From Candidatus Syntrophosphaera thermopropionivorans (GTDB taxonomy: Bacteria > Cloacimonadota > Cloacimonadia > Cloacimonadales > Cloacimonadaceae), in contig NZ_SMOG01000003.1 of assembly GCF_004353895.1 (NCBI RefSeq), forward strand, positions 1-64,000: 64,000 bases of DNA, given 5' to 3'. Shown in pieces: positions 17,957 to 27,587 of the stretch (its first letter is position 1; each line of letters starts with the position of its first letter). The notes beneath the pieces were generated by a model, which ran no database searches, was not told the DNA's origin, and saw only the letters and a list, made by a program, of their open reading frames with translations. The position numbers were made by a program, and so were the translations under genes.

Positions 17957-17986
17957 ACTCCGACAGGATAAAAATCCTGCCGGAGT
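17957..17986 (-). promoter_or_regulatory. Strong hairpin between dnaK and dnaJ
   Basis: Two 13-base arms (17957-17969 and 17974-17986) separated by four bases form a stem that, on the transcribed minus strand, is fully paired with a single G-U. No T run follows, so it is not a classical terminator. It may be an RNA stability or processing element setting the DnaK:DnaJ ratio. Confidence 0.6.
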
Positions 17987-17999
17987 GCGATTATATCTA

Positions 18000-19958
18000 T
18001 TATTTATCGTCCATTACCTCAAAATCAGCATCTATTGGTCCTTCGGATTGATTAGATCCCTGTTCTTCATTGGAACTTTGACCATAATCTTGCTGTTCAT
18101 AGGTTCCAGTATCAGCATTATTAGCTCCAGCTCCTCTCTGTTGCTGAGCTTGAGAATAGATGATTTCACCTAAGCGTTGAGCCTTTTTTAAGAGTTCATC
18201 TTTAACTGCGTTAAGCTCATTAGCATCAGTTGCCTTTTCTAATACATCTTTAGCATGCTTTATTTCGGCTTCCAGTTCGCTTCTTTCCTCTGCAGGAAGT
18301 TTATCACCGTATTCATTCAGGTTCTTTTCTGTGCTGAATATCAAGTTGTCAAGCTCATTTCTGGCAGTGACATATTCCTGACGCTTTCTATCTTCTTCAG
18401 CATGCAATTCAGCATCTCTAATCATCCTATCAATATCATCTTTACTGATATCTCCCGTGCGGTCAATACGGATAGATTGTTCTTTACCCGTGGCTAAATC
18501 CTTAGCTGAAACATGAAGAATACCATTAGCATCAATATCAAAGGTAACTTCAATCTGGGGTACTCCTCTGGGAGCGGGTGGAATTCCAACGAGGTCAAAG
18601 CGACCAAGAGATTTATTATCAGCTGCCATTGGTCTTTCACCTTGCAATACATGGATAGTGACGGCAGTCTGATTATCTGCTGCAGTTGAGAATATCTGAC
18701 TCTTTTTAGTAGGAATGGTTGTATTTCTGGGAATGAGAGGAGTCATAACACCACCGAGAGTTTCAATTCCTAAGGTTAAGGGTGTTACATCCAGCAACAG
18801 CACATCACTAACCTTCTCATCTCCAGAAAGAATAGCACCCTGAATAGCTGCACCTATAGCAACTACTTCATCAGGATTCAGACTGTGGTTCAGCTTTTTA
18901 CCAAAGAATTTTTCAACTGCTTCTTGAACAGCTGGAATTCTTGTGCTTCCACCAACCATAAGAACTTCCTGAATATCATCTACCGTCAATTTTGCATCAC
19001 TTAGAGCTTGTTTACAAGGACCAAGGGTACGCTCTACTAAATCAGATGTTAAACGGTTGAATTCCGCACGAGTTAAATCATAATTTAGATGTTTTGGACC
19101 GGTTGCATCTGCAGTGATGAAAGGCAAATTTATATTAGTAGTTGGAGTTCCAGATAGTTCCACTTTAGCTTTTTCTGCAGCTTCACGTAAACGCTGCATT
19201 GCCATAGGGTCCTTAGACAAATCTATTCCTTCTTCTTTTTTAAATCTATCCAGAATCCAATCTACGATTCTTTTGTCAAAATCATCTCCACCTAAATGAG
19301 TGTCCCCATTGGTGGAAAGAACTTCAACCACACCTTGAGAAATATCAAGAATAGAGATATCAAAGGTACCTCCACCCAGGTCATAGACTGCAACTTTCTC
19401 TTCCTTTTTAGTATCCATTCCGTAAGCTAAAGCTGCAGCAGTAGGTTCATTTATGATTCTCTTAACATCCAGACCTGCAATAGTGCCCGCATCTTTAGTT
19501 GCTTGACGCTGACTATCATTAAAATAGGCAGGAACGGTGATTACTGCTTCAGTCACCTTTTGACCTAAATAGGCTTCTGCTGTTTCCTTCATCTTAGTGA
19601 GAATCATTGCTGAAATCTCTTGAGGGGTGTAATCTCTATTTTCTACTTCAATATGGACAACTGCTTGCCCTTTCAAGCCTTCTTTAACAGTGAAAGGCAC
19701 CTGTTTTATTTCATTTTGTACTTCACTAAAATGACGGCCCATAAAACGTTTTATGGAATACACTGTATTTTTAGGATTAGTGATTGCTTGTCTTTTGGCT
19801 AATTGTCCCACTAAACGTTGACCATCCTTAGTAAACGCTACGACGGAAGGTGTGGTGCGACTTCCTTCTGCATTGGTTATAACAACTGGTTTGCCGCCTT
19901 CTACGACAGCAACACAAGAGTTAGTTGTTCCCAAATCTATACCGATTATTTTTCCCAT
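18000..19958 (-). CDS. dnaK: Chaperone protein DnaK (Hsp70)
   Basis: A 652-residue Hsp70. The nucleotide-binding domain has [13 protein letters not shown] (phosphate 1), [15 protein letters not shown] (phosphate 2) and [14 protein letters not shown] (adenosine loop); the linker is VLLLDVTPL; the substrate domain and helical lid follow; the C-terminus is Gln-rich and ends in [10 protein letters not shown], a typical bacterial terminus. AGGAGG lies just upstream of the ATG. It sits between grpE and dnaJ in a CIRCE-type heat-shock operon. Confidence 0.99.
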   Translation of the reverse strand: MGKIIGIDLGTTNSCVAVVEGGKPVVITNAEGSRTTPSVVAFTKDGQRLVGQLAKRQAITNPKNTVYSIKRFMGRHFSEVQNEIKQVPFTVKEGLKGQAVVHIEVENRDYTPQEISAMILTKMKETAEAYLGQKVTEAVITVPAYFNDSQRQATKDAGTIAGLDVKRIINEPTAAALAYGMDTKKEEKVAVYDLGGGTFDISILDISQGVVEVLSTNGDTHLGGDDFDKRIVDWILDRFKKEEGIDLSKDPMAMQRLREAAEKAKVELSGTPTTNINLPFITADATGPKHLNYDLTRAEFNRLTSDLVERTLGPCKQALSDAKLTVDDIQEVLMVGGSTRIPAVQEAVEKFFGKKLNHSLNPDEVVAIGAAIQGAILSGDEKVSDVLLLDVTPLTLGIETLGGVMTPLIPRNTTIPTKKSQIFSTAADNQTAVTIHVLQGERPMAADNKSLGRFDLVGIPPAPRGVPQIEVTFDIDANGILHVSAKDLATGKEQSIRIDRTGDISKDDIDRMIRDAELHAEEDRKRQEYVTARNELDNLIFSTEKNLNEYGDKLPAEERSELEAEIKHAKDVLEKATDANELNAVKDELLKKAQRLGEIIYSQAQQQRGAGANNADTGTYEQQDYGQSSNEEQGSNQSEGPIDADFEVMDDK

Positions 19959-19977
19959 TTTTCCTCCTTAAGGTTAT

Positions 19978-20655
19978 TTAATCTGTAATTTTTATATCAA
20001 GGTCATTAGAATCTTCACCCTTAGACTCTGTAGCTTCATTTATTTCTTTGGGTTCTGATTCTGCTGTTTTTTGTTCTAATTTCCCAGATGATACTGCTAC
20101 TCGTGCAGGACGGAGTAACTTATCATACATCATATATCCGTTCTGGATAATAGCAGCAACCGTATTTTCCTCATATTCACTGGGAATATGAGCAAGGGCA
20201 TCGTGAATGACAGGATCAAAAGGTTTGCCTAAAGCATCAATTTTAGTAATACCTTCCTTTTCCATCACTCTTTTCAATTGTTCTGCTATCATCATCATAC
20301 CTTTTACAAAGCTATCATCCTTTTTATCCTCACTAACCTGCTTCAACGCCCTTTCAAAATTATCCGCCACTTCACAGATTTCCAGCGCAAATTTCTGGGT
20401 TGCCATCTTTATCCAGTCCGCTTTTTCCTCATTACTGCGACGACGATAATTTTCAAATTCCGCTATACTTCTAAGATACTTATCTTTCCATTCGGCACAT
20501 TCTTTATCCAGTTCAGCAATTCTTTTCATCAATTCCTGCTCCTTAGTATTTAGTTCCTCATCCTTTTCTTCTCTATGGGTCTGTTGTGTATCTTGAGATT
20601 TTTTTTCTTTATTTTCATCTGAAATTATATCTGCTTTTTTCTTCTGTGTTGCCAA
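19978..20655 (-). CDS. grpE: Nucleotide exchange factor GrpE
   Basis: A 225-residue protein with a charged N-terminal tail (about 1-45), a long coiled coil (46-100, with LDKECAEWKDKYLRSIAEFENYR broken here as ECAEWKDKYLR and SIAEFENYRRR), and a C-terminal beta domain (PVIHDALAHI, QNGYMMYDKLLRPARV). It promotes ADP release from DnaK. The start is TTG, chosen because AGGAGG lies six bases before it; this start lies inside the 3' end of hrcA (41-base overlap). Confidence 0.96.
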   Translation of the reverse strand: MATQKKKADIISDENKEKKSQDTQQTHREEKDEELNTKEQELMKRIAELDKECAEWKDKYLRSIAEFENYRRRSNEEKADWIKMATQKFALEICEVADNFERALKQVSEDKKDDSFVKGMMMIAEQLKRVMEKEGITKIDALGKPFDPVIHDALAHIPSEYEENTVAAIIQNGYMMYDKLLRPARVAVSSGKLEQKTAESEPKEINEATESKGEDSNDLDIKITD

Positions 20656-21712
20656 TTTGTTCCTCCTTTGTTGATACTACTAATCCTTTATGAGTTGTTT
20701 CGGTTATAGTAACAGTTATATCACGGATTAAGGGAATAAGATGTCTATATGCAGTCCTGATGGGTGCTATCACACCTAAATAACCAGGAATTCCAAAAAC
20801 TTCATAGCGCCCGTAAATCAAGCTAAAATTGCTCCATTCAGGAATATTAAAATCTTCTCCCATTAAAACCTTAACACCTGCGCCATCATCCGAACGACGC
20901 ATCAGATTAATCAATATATCCTGACGCTGTATCATACTCATAAAGTTAAGTATATTTTGCTTTGAATCAAATTCTGGTTGTTCCAGAAAATTAATACTAC
21001 CATCATAGTGAATATAAAAATCGCTAATTTCAATAAAAGCTTTATGTAACTGCTTCAAGAAAGTGCTGACCAGAACATTATCCTGATACATATCTTCCTG
21101 CATTTCCAATATAATGCGATTGGCAATATCGTAAATACGTTCACCAATCAATTCTTCATTCAGATATTGCACTAATTTCTTTAACTGACTTTCCGTAAAA
21201 TCATAATCAATCTTCATTACAACCGTTTTGTCCAAGCCAGAATCCAGACTCATCACAAAGATATATTTCTGATTGCCAATAGGAAATACTTCCAGATTTT
21301 GCAGATAGCCACTGGAAACTTCTGGCTCAGCTACAAAACTAAGCTGGTCAGTCTCTTTAGCCAGCAGTTTCATTATATAATGCAAAGCTAATGGAGTATC
21401 TTTATAATGTCTGATTAGCAGATTACGTAATAAATCCATATCCTCAAACTTTACTTTTGCGTGATCCGGTTCTATAAGCTGAAGATAAGTTCTAAAACCC
21501 TTTATAGTAGGAATTCTGCCTGCAGAAGTATAGGGTTGTTGTATTTTGTTTTCTGCTTCCAGCTTCATCAAATCCAGACGCAAAGTAGCAGAACTTACCT
21601 CCTGAAGATACTTTTCATTCAGGATACGAGATGAGACCGGCTCACAGGTCTGGATATATTCATCTACTAAAGCCTTTAAGGTTTTTTGTAATCTAAGCTG
21701 GTTTTTCTTCAT
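20615..21712 (-). CDS. hrcA: Heat-inducible transcription repressor HrcA
   Basis: HrcA binds CIRCE and represses heat-shock genes; GroEL normally keeps it active. The product has the N-terminal winged helix (VDEYIQTCEPVSSRIL, SSATLRLDLMKLE), a GRIPT motif after it, and the C-terminal GAF-like dimer domain (GPI-like ending PIRTAYRHLIPLI). The frame extends to a GTG at 21748, but that codon is inside the CIRCE-like operator, so I choose the ATG at 21712, giving about 365 aa. AAGGAG lies about 14 bases before it, a little far. First gene of hrcA-grpE-dnaK-dnaJ-rsmE. Confidence 0.93.
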   Translation of the reverse strand: MKKNQLRLQKTLKALVDEYIQTCEPVSSRILNEKYLQEVSSATLRLDLMKLEAENKIQQPYTSAGRIPTIKGFRTYLQLIEPDHAKVKFEDMDLLRNLLIRHYKDTPLALHYIMKLLAKETDQLSFVAEPEVSSGYLQNLEVFPIGNQKYIFVMSLDSGLDKTVVMKIDYDFTESQLKKLVQYLNEELIGERIYDIANRIILEMQEDMYQDNVLVSTFLKQLHKAFIEISDFYIHYDGSINFLEQPEFDSKQNILNFMSMIQRQDILINLMRRSDDGAGVKVLMGEDFNIPEWSNFSLIYGRYEVFGIPGYLGVIAPIRTAYRHLIPLIRDITVTITETTHKGLVVSTKEEQIGNTEEKSRYNFR

Positions 21713-21741
21713 TGTTGAACTAAAAACTCCTTTTTGATTTT

Positions 21742-21768
21742 TTAGCACTCACTTAGTCAATCTGCTAA
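21742..21768 (-). promoter_or_regulatory. Degenerate CIRCE operator upstream of hrcA
   Basis: The consensus is TTAGCACTC-N9-GAGTGCTAA. Here TTAGCACTC (21742-21750) is perfect, the spacer is nine bases, and the second arm ATCTGCTAA (21760-21768) matches in the last six positions. It lies directly upstream of hrcA, where autoregulation is expected. Confidence 0.75.
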
Positions 21769-21785
21769 TCTTAATGACATATTAA

Positions 21786-21974
21786 TCAAAATCCAGAAAT
21801 TGTCAATTGAAAAGTGAGACTGCTAATTATATCTTCCTGAGTGTAAGGGGAATATAAGGATATATCAAAATATTCGCAGATACTTTCTACACCAAGAGGA
21901 AGTGTATTCCAGATATAGCGTACTCTGATCCGAGCTTTGTTCTTGAAATAGAAGTCCAGATCAAAGGCATCCAT
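21786..21974 (-). pseudogene. Chimeric remnant: unknown gene head fused to a duplicated piece of the radical SAM gene
   Basis: A 62-codon frame starts with MDAFDLDFYFKNKARIRVR (unrecognised, with GGAG before the ATG) and then switches to LPLGVESICEYFDISLYSPY, which nearly repeats LPLGVESISEYFDISFYSPY of the radical SAM protein at 27588-30032. At DNA level about 80 bases (roughly 21825-21905) match 27965-28045 with about four differences. The first 23 codons look like the start of another gene, directly following the fragment at 22001-22212. This is a recombination scar, not a working gene. Confidence 0.7.
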
Positions 21975-22000
21975 TGGCTACAACTCCGGATAGTCGATAA

Positions 22001-22212
22001 TTAGCCTTTTATCCTGCTCTGAAGTTGATTGGTATCCCCTGCCAGGACATCAACGGTCTTGATATCGGGTTTCTCCTTATTACCCCGCTTGCTGCTAAAG
22101 CTGATAACATCATCGTCTGCTATATCTATTATAGTAGAGGAATAGGCATCCTTGTTCTTGAGGATAATCCTGTAAGCGGTTTCAGTTTTGATAGATGCAT
22201 GGTTGATTGAAA
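22001..22212 (-). pseudogene. C-terminal fragment of an unrecognised, probably mobile-element, gene
   Basis: An open frame without a usable start ends at the stop codon at 22003-22001. It encodes about 70 residues including TETAYRIILKNKDAYSS, TIIDIADDDVISFSSKRG and DIKTVDVLAGDTNQL. The even codon use argues for a real, truncated coding sequence. It lies 26 bases before the MDAFDL remnant on the same strand, as in a compact phage-like operon. The 5' part was lost where the terminator of the next gene now lies. Confidence 0.5.
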
Positions 22213-22215
22213 AGG

Positions 22216-22244
22216 AAAGGCTGCCAATTTTTTAGGCAGCCTTT
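22216..22244. terminator. Intrinsic terminator, possibly bidirectional
   Basis: Perfect 10-base arms AAAGGCTGCC (22216-22225) and GGCAGCCTTT (22235-22244) enclose a nine-base loop. On the minus strand it follows the end of the 1521-aa gene by about 20 bases with a T-rich tail (TTTCCTTTT); on the plus strand a TTTTT run follows. Confidence 0.85.
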
Positions 22245-22264
22245 TTATGCACTATCATTCGATA

Positions 22265-25200
22265 CTATTTCATAAGCATCATTTTACTAATTTTGGTTAC
22301 TCCACTTTGCTCTAATCGAACAAAATATATGCCAGATGCAACAGGTCGATTGCCATCATCCCGACCATTCCAGACTACGCTGTGACTACCACACTCTAGT
22401 GACTCGTTCAAGAGGTCTTTAACCTTTTGACCTCTGATATTGTAAATGACCAGTTTGACAGGTGCTGTTTTTGGCAAAGAGAAATTGATAGTAGTTGAAG
22501 GATTAAACGGATTTGGATAAATTGAATGCAGAGCAAGCACTGAGGGCATCAGTTGGTCGCTGGTCTTTAGTGTTAACACACGAAAGCCATATAATTCAGG
22601 CTCAATAGTTGGCTCATTAACGATGTAATTGCCAGGGTGAATAGTAGCCGGACTAACTGATACAGCGCTTTTACCTTCCGAGTACAGCATAAAGCTCAAC
22701 GGTCCTCCACCTTCTTCTTCAGGAGTAGAATAGGCCAGTATCTGGATGGGATATGCTTCGTTAACTCTAGCTCCTATACACAAATCATCTTGAAAAACTC
22801 CTATCTCAGTATAATCCGGATTGCCTTCGATTGATTCAATCATAATTGTTTCGTAATTTGGTTTGTCTTCATAAACGAAGTATGAAGGTTTACGAGGATC
22901 AACAATTATTGGTGTAGTGAGTGGATTGTTCCAAACAAATTCGCAATCTCTAACGGTTCGTATCATGATAGAATCACCATATTTCAAATGAGGACGAGAA
23001 ACCCCATCATAAACCCAGACATCGCCATCTTTCTTCATACTCCAATCTTCTGCCATGATGTAATCTATCCTATCTATGACTCCAGACAATGCCTCCCAGG
23101 GATAGACCGTCTCATAGCAAGGATATGTAACCCAGTTCCAATGCCCCTCGTATAATTGATGCACCATCAGAGTATCAATGATAGTGCCAAGCTCGAACAG
23201 CCTTATGTTGTCGATATCATTAATTCGCAATTTATAACCATCATTGCTATTAAGCGAATTCAATCCATAATAGCACCAGTGATTGTTACGATATTCTGCT
23301 ATTCCATCTGATGAGACAATATCTGTAAGAAAAGGCAACAAAGAAACATTAGCATAATCAATTGATGTTCCTACCTCATCTCTTTGTAGACGAGGGTACC
23401 CAACCCAGTTCCACCCTTTATGTAGATTGCGTGTAACTTGAGGATATGGGTTTGGTTGAGTGGGACTTAAGTATAGATTCTGATTGACAACCCGTCGCCC
23501 ATTTATCGAAGGAATATCTACAATAATTGACAAATCGAAGTCCCCATATTGCTGATAGGATGGGAATACATTAACTATCTCTGCGTAGGCATACAAATAA
23601 TTTCCATACACGCCGTCACCAGCGATCCCATCATTGTGGCTGCCATCATCATAAAGATCAACCGAAAACTGCCATTCACCTCTCTTAAGTAGAGCACTAA
23701 CTACAGCGCTAGTAATAGGTGTAATATAATCTGAAACTGAAACTTGCAATAACAAAGGACAATCTACCGGATACACTGCAGGGATTTCCTCAACCGAAAC
23801 AGTTAAATCAGAATCAACCTCGCTTATTATGCTGTACGTTTGTGCTGTCGAGTAGTTGTTAGTAATGCTTGCACACCAGATTCCACTCTCTGGTGCATCA
23901 ATGGCATATTTTTGTGTTGTAGTACCAAAACACTCTGGCTGATTATAAATAATCCCCGATGGTGAAGTCAAAGTAAACAAATTAGCGCTAGGGTTACCGG
24001 ATGTACTCCAAATCAAAGTAGTTCTTAGATTATCAGCCAGATCATCAACAACGATTTGTAAGGTTTGGATGGAGTTTGGCGGAATGGAGTGATTATTCTC
24101 GTATGATGGGGGATTGCCTCTCAAACGATTGAGCAGACGGCTTACAATCAATGACATATTTGATAATTGTGGCACCTGATAAGCCACCCCATGCCCCCAA
24201 GATGCTATATTACTCATATTCACAATGCCACTGGATATATTACCGAACCGCATGGTATAGCATTCAATATTTCTGGGAATATAATATAAATTGATGCTAT
24301 TGCTAACATGATACATACTATGTGGGTTGCTGTAATAGGGGTTATATTGATTATCGAGGTCTATTGTTGGATGATGCTCTCCATCTGATAACAGTACCAT
24401 CCCCTTTTTTCTTTCTGTTGGCGCGCCAAATCTATAGTATCCATAAGTAAAAGGGACAAGTAAATCTGTATTACCTCCTGCACTTGGTAAGCCTACACTA
24501 TTGATATAAGAGTTTTGATTTGATGAAGTAATAGAGTATAATTCCGCTGTTAGTGTTGGGGATAAATTTGTAAATCCTCCGCTCCAGTTCGGAGGAGTTC
24601 CTTCATTAAAACCAAAAATATTAATCTTATCCCCAGGTAGCATAGCACTTATAAAACTTCTTGTTAGTTGTTGAAGGTTTGCGCATTCCTCTACCATACT
24701 CTGTGAAAGATCAAGGGCTAACACTACATCTATCCCATCGTCATAAACAGTGAAACCGGGACCATTGAGACCATCAAAACCATCCCGGATATTTGCTCCA
24801 ACATAGGCGAAATGCAGCACCCCATTATTGCCAATATCAACAAGGATGTCGTAATCTCCTACATCTGAAGCAGTCATTACAGGAGTGCTGGAATACCACA
24901 CTCCATCATTATCTGAAGTACCAGATACCTGACAGATGATTGCATTCAAAGCTGATATATTCATCCCATCAGTATAATCCTGATCCTCAACAACATAAAC
25001 CGTAAGAGGAGTATTCTGGGGACAGTTTGTGACCTTCACATGAACCGGATCACCGATCCGAAACATGTTCTTGTCCCGACCATCTGGTGGATTGGATACT
25101 CCGGCACTGATTGCCTGGGGTGTAAAATGAAGACCCCTGTCTGAATAGGCTTTATCTATTATTAACTGATTCGATGTTGTTGATTTCCTCATGAGTATAT

Positions 25201-26830
25201 TGTAGAAATAACGAGGCTTGTACCTTAGGGGTTCAGTATATGATACACCGTAAATTAGTGCATTAATGAGAAACTGGTCAAAAACTGTGTTGCCAAGGAG
25301 GTTTCTAATCTCCCACCATGCGGAGGCAATGGGATAACGACAGAAATACTCTTGATAAAACTCTTCATTCATAATTGAATTAGGATACATGCTAGAGTAG
25401 TTTACCAATACATCAGATACCGTATAAAATGTAATATCATTGACATTATTAGGTGAGTTTATGTATAAGCTGGAGCCCAATACTGAACATGGTAAGTATA
25501 CTGCAAATGCCTCATCCATTGCTCTCTTGGATAAATCAGTGTTATGAAAAAAAGCACCGTTCAGTTTATCATAGACAAAAGCATGACTGAGTTCATGTCG
25601 AGATACATGGGAATATCGCCCAATGTCTTGACGTATTCGAATTGCATTATATACTGGATCAAATTCTCCATAATTGTTCATTGTTAATGGCATATTACCG
25701 ATAATCCTAATTCCAAATGTGTTGGCTGAAAACGGTGATAAACTATCCAATGAATGAAACTGGGCTAATGTGTGATAATATATATTTAACCCATTACATG
25801 GATTATCGTCGAACCTCGCAAAAATGCTATCTTGAACAGTATTTATACTATCGGAGATTTTCACTCGTATTGTATCAGGATACTCACATAAGCTTAACAA
25901 ACCTTGATAGCTCAGTTTGATTTTAAGATTGTTTAAAGTAGAATCTTCTACGGCAACATATCCATTACTATTTGTATACCCAGAAAAATTATCGGTCGAT
26001 ACCATAACATAGGGAATGGGGACATAACCCAATGAATTCACATAAGATCCTGAATAAGTAGATTCATACACTTCACCATCAATGTTGCATTGATAGTCCT
26101 CCATAATCAATGTCCTTGTGTGAATAATATCTCCTGAGCTGGGATCAATAAAAACGGTCAGCCCCCAAAATGCTATCATATAGCATAACTTACACTGATA
26201 CGAGTTATTTTCGCCTGGGATGGGAAAATAGACTAATTTTGATCTAGGATGGGTTAACTCATTATTTGGATCATAGTTATAATTGGGGTCGTAGCGTTGA
26301 ATGGCAATTTGAACAGCCTGGTTTAAGCTAATATTAATCGGTATAATGTCAGAGCTTATGTCTGCTGTATCATCGACAATACTCAGCTCAAATGTGGCAA
26401 AATTATAATACATCTTAAGATATCCAAAACCTCCTTCGATCCTGTATCCATTTACAATTTGTTCATATCTGACCCCGGTTCCATAAGTGTTGCTTGATAT
26501 CTTTCCTCTGAACAGCTGTCCTTCTTGTGCAGAGATATAGGGCTTTACTTTGGCAAGAACCCGATCAAAGACCTGCTTCATATAAACGGTATCTTGCGGA
26601 GCTGTTATAACTATGTCTCTAAAATTTCCAATTATGTGGGAGAACTTCATATACTGGTAATTATAAGTGATATCTCCCTCAAAACCAGTTTCGGCTTTGA
26701 ATCTTGCCGCCCTTTCGTTTAAGATTGCTTGCTTTTGGATGTATTCCTCTGTTTGCTCATAGGGTACTCCCATCAAAGTGACTACCATAAGCAATAGAAA
26801 GAATAGGCAAAACAAATACTTTTTCATCAT
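22265..26830 (-). CDS. Large secreted VWA-domain protein with thermolysin-like propeptide, HExxH protease motif and T9SS sorting domain
   Basis: The 1521-residue protein has a signal peptide (1-23), an FTP/PepSY-like propeptide region (~60-250; YEQIVNGYRIEGG, FIDPSSGDIIH), and a zinc motif HELSHAF at about 412-418 with DEAFAVY ~26 residues later, as in M4/M36 gluzincins. A VWA domain with MIDAS motif DLSQSM follows at ~700-880. Next come CLCA/choice-of-anchor-like beta domains (LYDDGSHNDGIAGDGVYGNYL), two GWNWV-type repeats and a C-terminal FlgD-like T9SS domain (NPFNPSTTINFSLP, VYNIRGQKV-like). It is probably a surface or released protease/adhesin. AAGGAGGAATG gives the start. Broken mobile-gene pieces lie on both sides, suggesting insertion into or retention within a decayed element. 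Confidence 0.85.
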   Translation of the reverse strand: MMKKYLFCLFFLLLMVVTLMGVPYEQTEEYIQKQAILNERAARFKAETGFEGDITYNYQYMKFSHIIGNFRDIVITAPQDTVYMKQVFDRVLAKVKPYISAQEGQLFRGKISSNTYGTGVRYEQIVNGYRIEGGFGYLKMYYNFATFELSIVDDTADISSDIIPINISLNQAVQIAIQRYDPNYNYDPNNELTHPRSKLVYFPIPGENNSYQCKLCYMIAFWGLTVFIDPSSGDIIHTRTLIMEDYQCNIDGEVYESTYSGSYVNSLGYVPIPYVMVSTDNFSGYTNSNGYVAVEDSTLNNLKIKLSYQGLLSLCEYPDTIRVKISDSINTVQDSIFARFDDNPCNGLNIYYHTLAQFHSLDSLSPFSANTFGIRIIGNMPLTMNNYGEFDPVYNAIRIRQDIGRYSHVSRHELSHAFVYDKLNGAFFHNTDLSKRAMDEAFAVYLPCSVLGSSLYINSPNNVNDITFYTVSDVLVNYSSMYPNSIMNEEFYQEYFCRYPIASAWWEIRNLLGNTVFDQFLINALIYGVSYTEPLRYKPRYFYNILMRKSTTSNQLIIDKAYSDRGLHFTPQAISAGVSNPPDGRDKNMFRIGDPVHVKVTNCPQNTPLTVYVVEDQDYTDGMNISALNAIICQVSGTSDNDGVWYSSTPVMTASDVGDYDILVDIGNNGVLHFAYVGANIRDGFDGLNGPGFTVYDDGIDVVLALDLSQSMVEECANLQQLTRSFISAMLPGDKINIFGFNEGTPPNWSGGFTNLSPTLTAELYSITSSNQNSYINSVGLPSAGGNTDLLVPFTYGYYRFGAPTERKKGMVLLSDGEHHPTIDLDNQYNPYYSNPHSMYHVSNSINLYYIPRNIECYTMRFGNISSGIVNMSNIASWGHGVAYQVPQLSNMSLIVSRLLNRLRGNPPSYENNHSIPPNSIQTLQIVVDDLADNLRTTLIWSTSGNPSANLFTLTSPSGIIYNQPECFGTTTQKYAIDAPESGIWCASITNNYSTAQTYSIISEVDSDLTVSVEEIPAVYPVDCPLLLQVSVSDYITPITSAVVSALLKRGEWQFSVDLYDDGSHNDGIAGDGVYGNYLYAYAEIVNVFPSYQQYGDFDLSIIVDIPSINGRRVVNQNLYLSPTQPNPYPQVTRNLHKGWNWVGYPRLQRDEVGTSIDYANVSLLPFLTDIVSSDGIAEYRNNHWCYYGLNSLNSNDGYKLRINDIDNIRLFELGTIIDTLMVHQLYEGHWNWVTYPCYETVYPWEALSGVIDRIDYIMAEDWSMKKDGDVWVYDGVSRPHLKYGDSIMIRTVRDCEFVWNNPLTTPIIVDPRKPSYFVYEDKPNYETIMIESIEGNPDYTEIGVFQDDLCIGARVNEAYPIQILAYSTPEEEGGGPLSFMLYSEGKSAVSVSPATIHPGNYIVNEPTIEPELYGFRVLTLKTSDQLMPSVLALHSIYPNPFNPSTTINFSLPKTAPVKLVIYNIRGQKVKDLLNESLECGSHSVVWNGRDDGNRPVASGIYFVRLEQSGVTKISKMMLMK

Positions 26831-26891
26831 TCCTCCTTCCTGATTTTGTTTTTTATTTATCTGAGTTCTTCATATCTCATTTTCAGCAAGC

Positions 26892-26920
26892 AATCTAACA
26901 AAAACATACTCAGATGTCAA
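26892..26920 (-). promoter_or_regulatory. Predicted promoter of the 1521-aa VWA/protease gene
   Basis: On the minus strand TTGACA (26920-26915) is followed after 17 bases by TAGATT (26897-26892), a sigma70-like pair about 60 bases upstream of the start codon. Confidence 0.55.
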
Positions 26921-27021
26921 ATAAGTAATCTGCTGATTCTTGTCAATATAGAAGTTGATTACTTGCGAGAAACCCTGAGAGATACTGATCCTACGACTTC
27001 ACTTTAGAATAAAAAACCATC

Positions 27022-27373
27022 TCATAGCTTGGAAGACAGATAGCCGATTGCCGTTAATGACTCTGCTACTGCCCGCTGTATCTCGGTAAGGCCTTCCTGC
27101 TTGAGGATATCGCCAAAGATTTTGCGGCTGGCTATGAGACAGTCCAGCTCCTTGATCAGCTCATCAGGATGATACTTGACCTGCAGGAAGAGATTGACCA
27201 GACGATGGTCAAGATCGTTATAGACTTCCAAATAACCCCACTTCTCCTTGTAGAGGAGCATCCAGGCAGCCTCACCAAAGGGCTCTATGAATCCGGTGAT
27301 ATCCTTGGAAACATAGATTGTGATAATCTCTCAGGAGGCGTTTACCGTATATCCAGCCGCTAATGGCATCCAT
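27022..27373 (-). pseudogene. Truncated, frameshifted DNA adenine methylase (Dam) remnant
   Basis: The remnant starts with MDAISGWIYGKRLLR at an ATG with AAGGAG eight bases upstream, then needs a frameshift to continue as TGFIEPFGEAAWMLLYKEKWG and EVYNDLDHRLVNLFLQVKYH, the N-terminal SAM-binding region of D12-class (Dam-type) adenine methylases, including the FxGxxA-like PFGEAAW. Homology ends near AVAESL and the frame stops at 27022, so the catalytic DPPY region is missing. The ATG overlaps the stop of a short upstream fragment (27373 to about 27440, ending TDPKGDV) by one base, preserving a phage-like operon join. It cannot encode an active enzyme. Confidence 0.8.
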
Positions 27374-27587
27374 TAGACATCTCCTTTCGGATCGGTAATA
27401 CAGAGTTTAAGATACAGCTCCGGTAGAGCGAGAGACTGAGAAAACTCTTAAAATTATGCATTTAGAGAACTACAAGTGAATTGTTCAGGGAAAAGATATA
27501 TCAAAAAAGGAATATTATTAAAATAGGAAAAGATAAGGGAAACCTGAATAAAGTTTTGTTCTGCTGAGCTTAACAGAATCTGTATAA

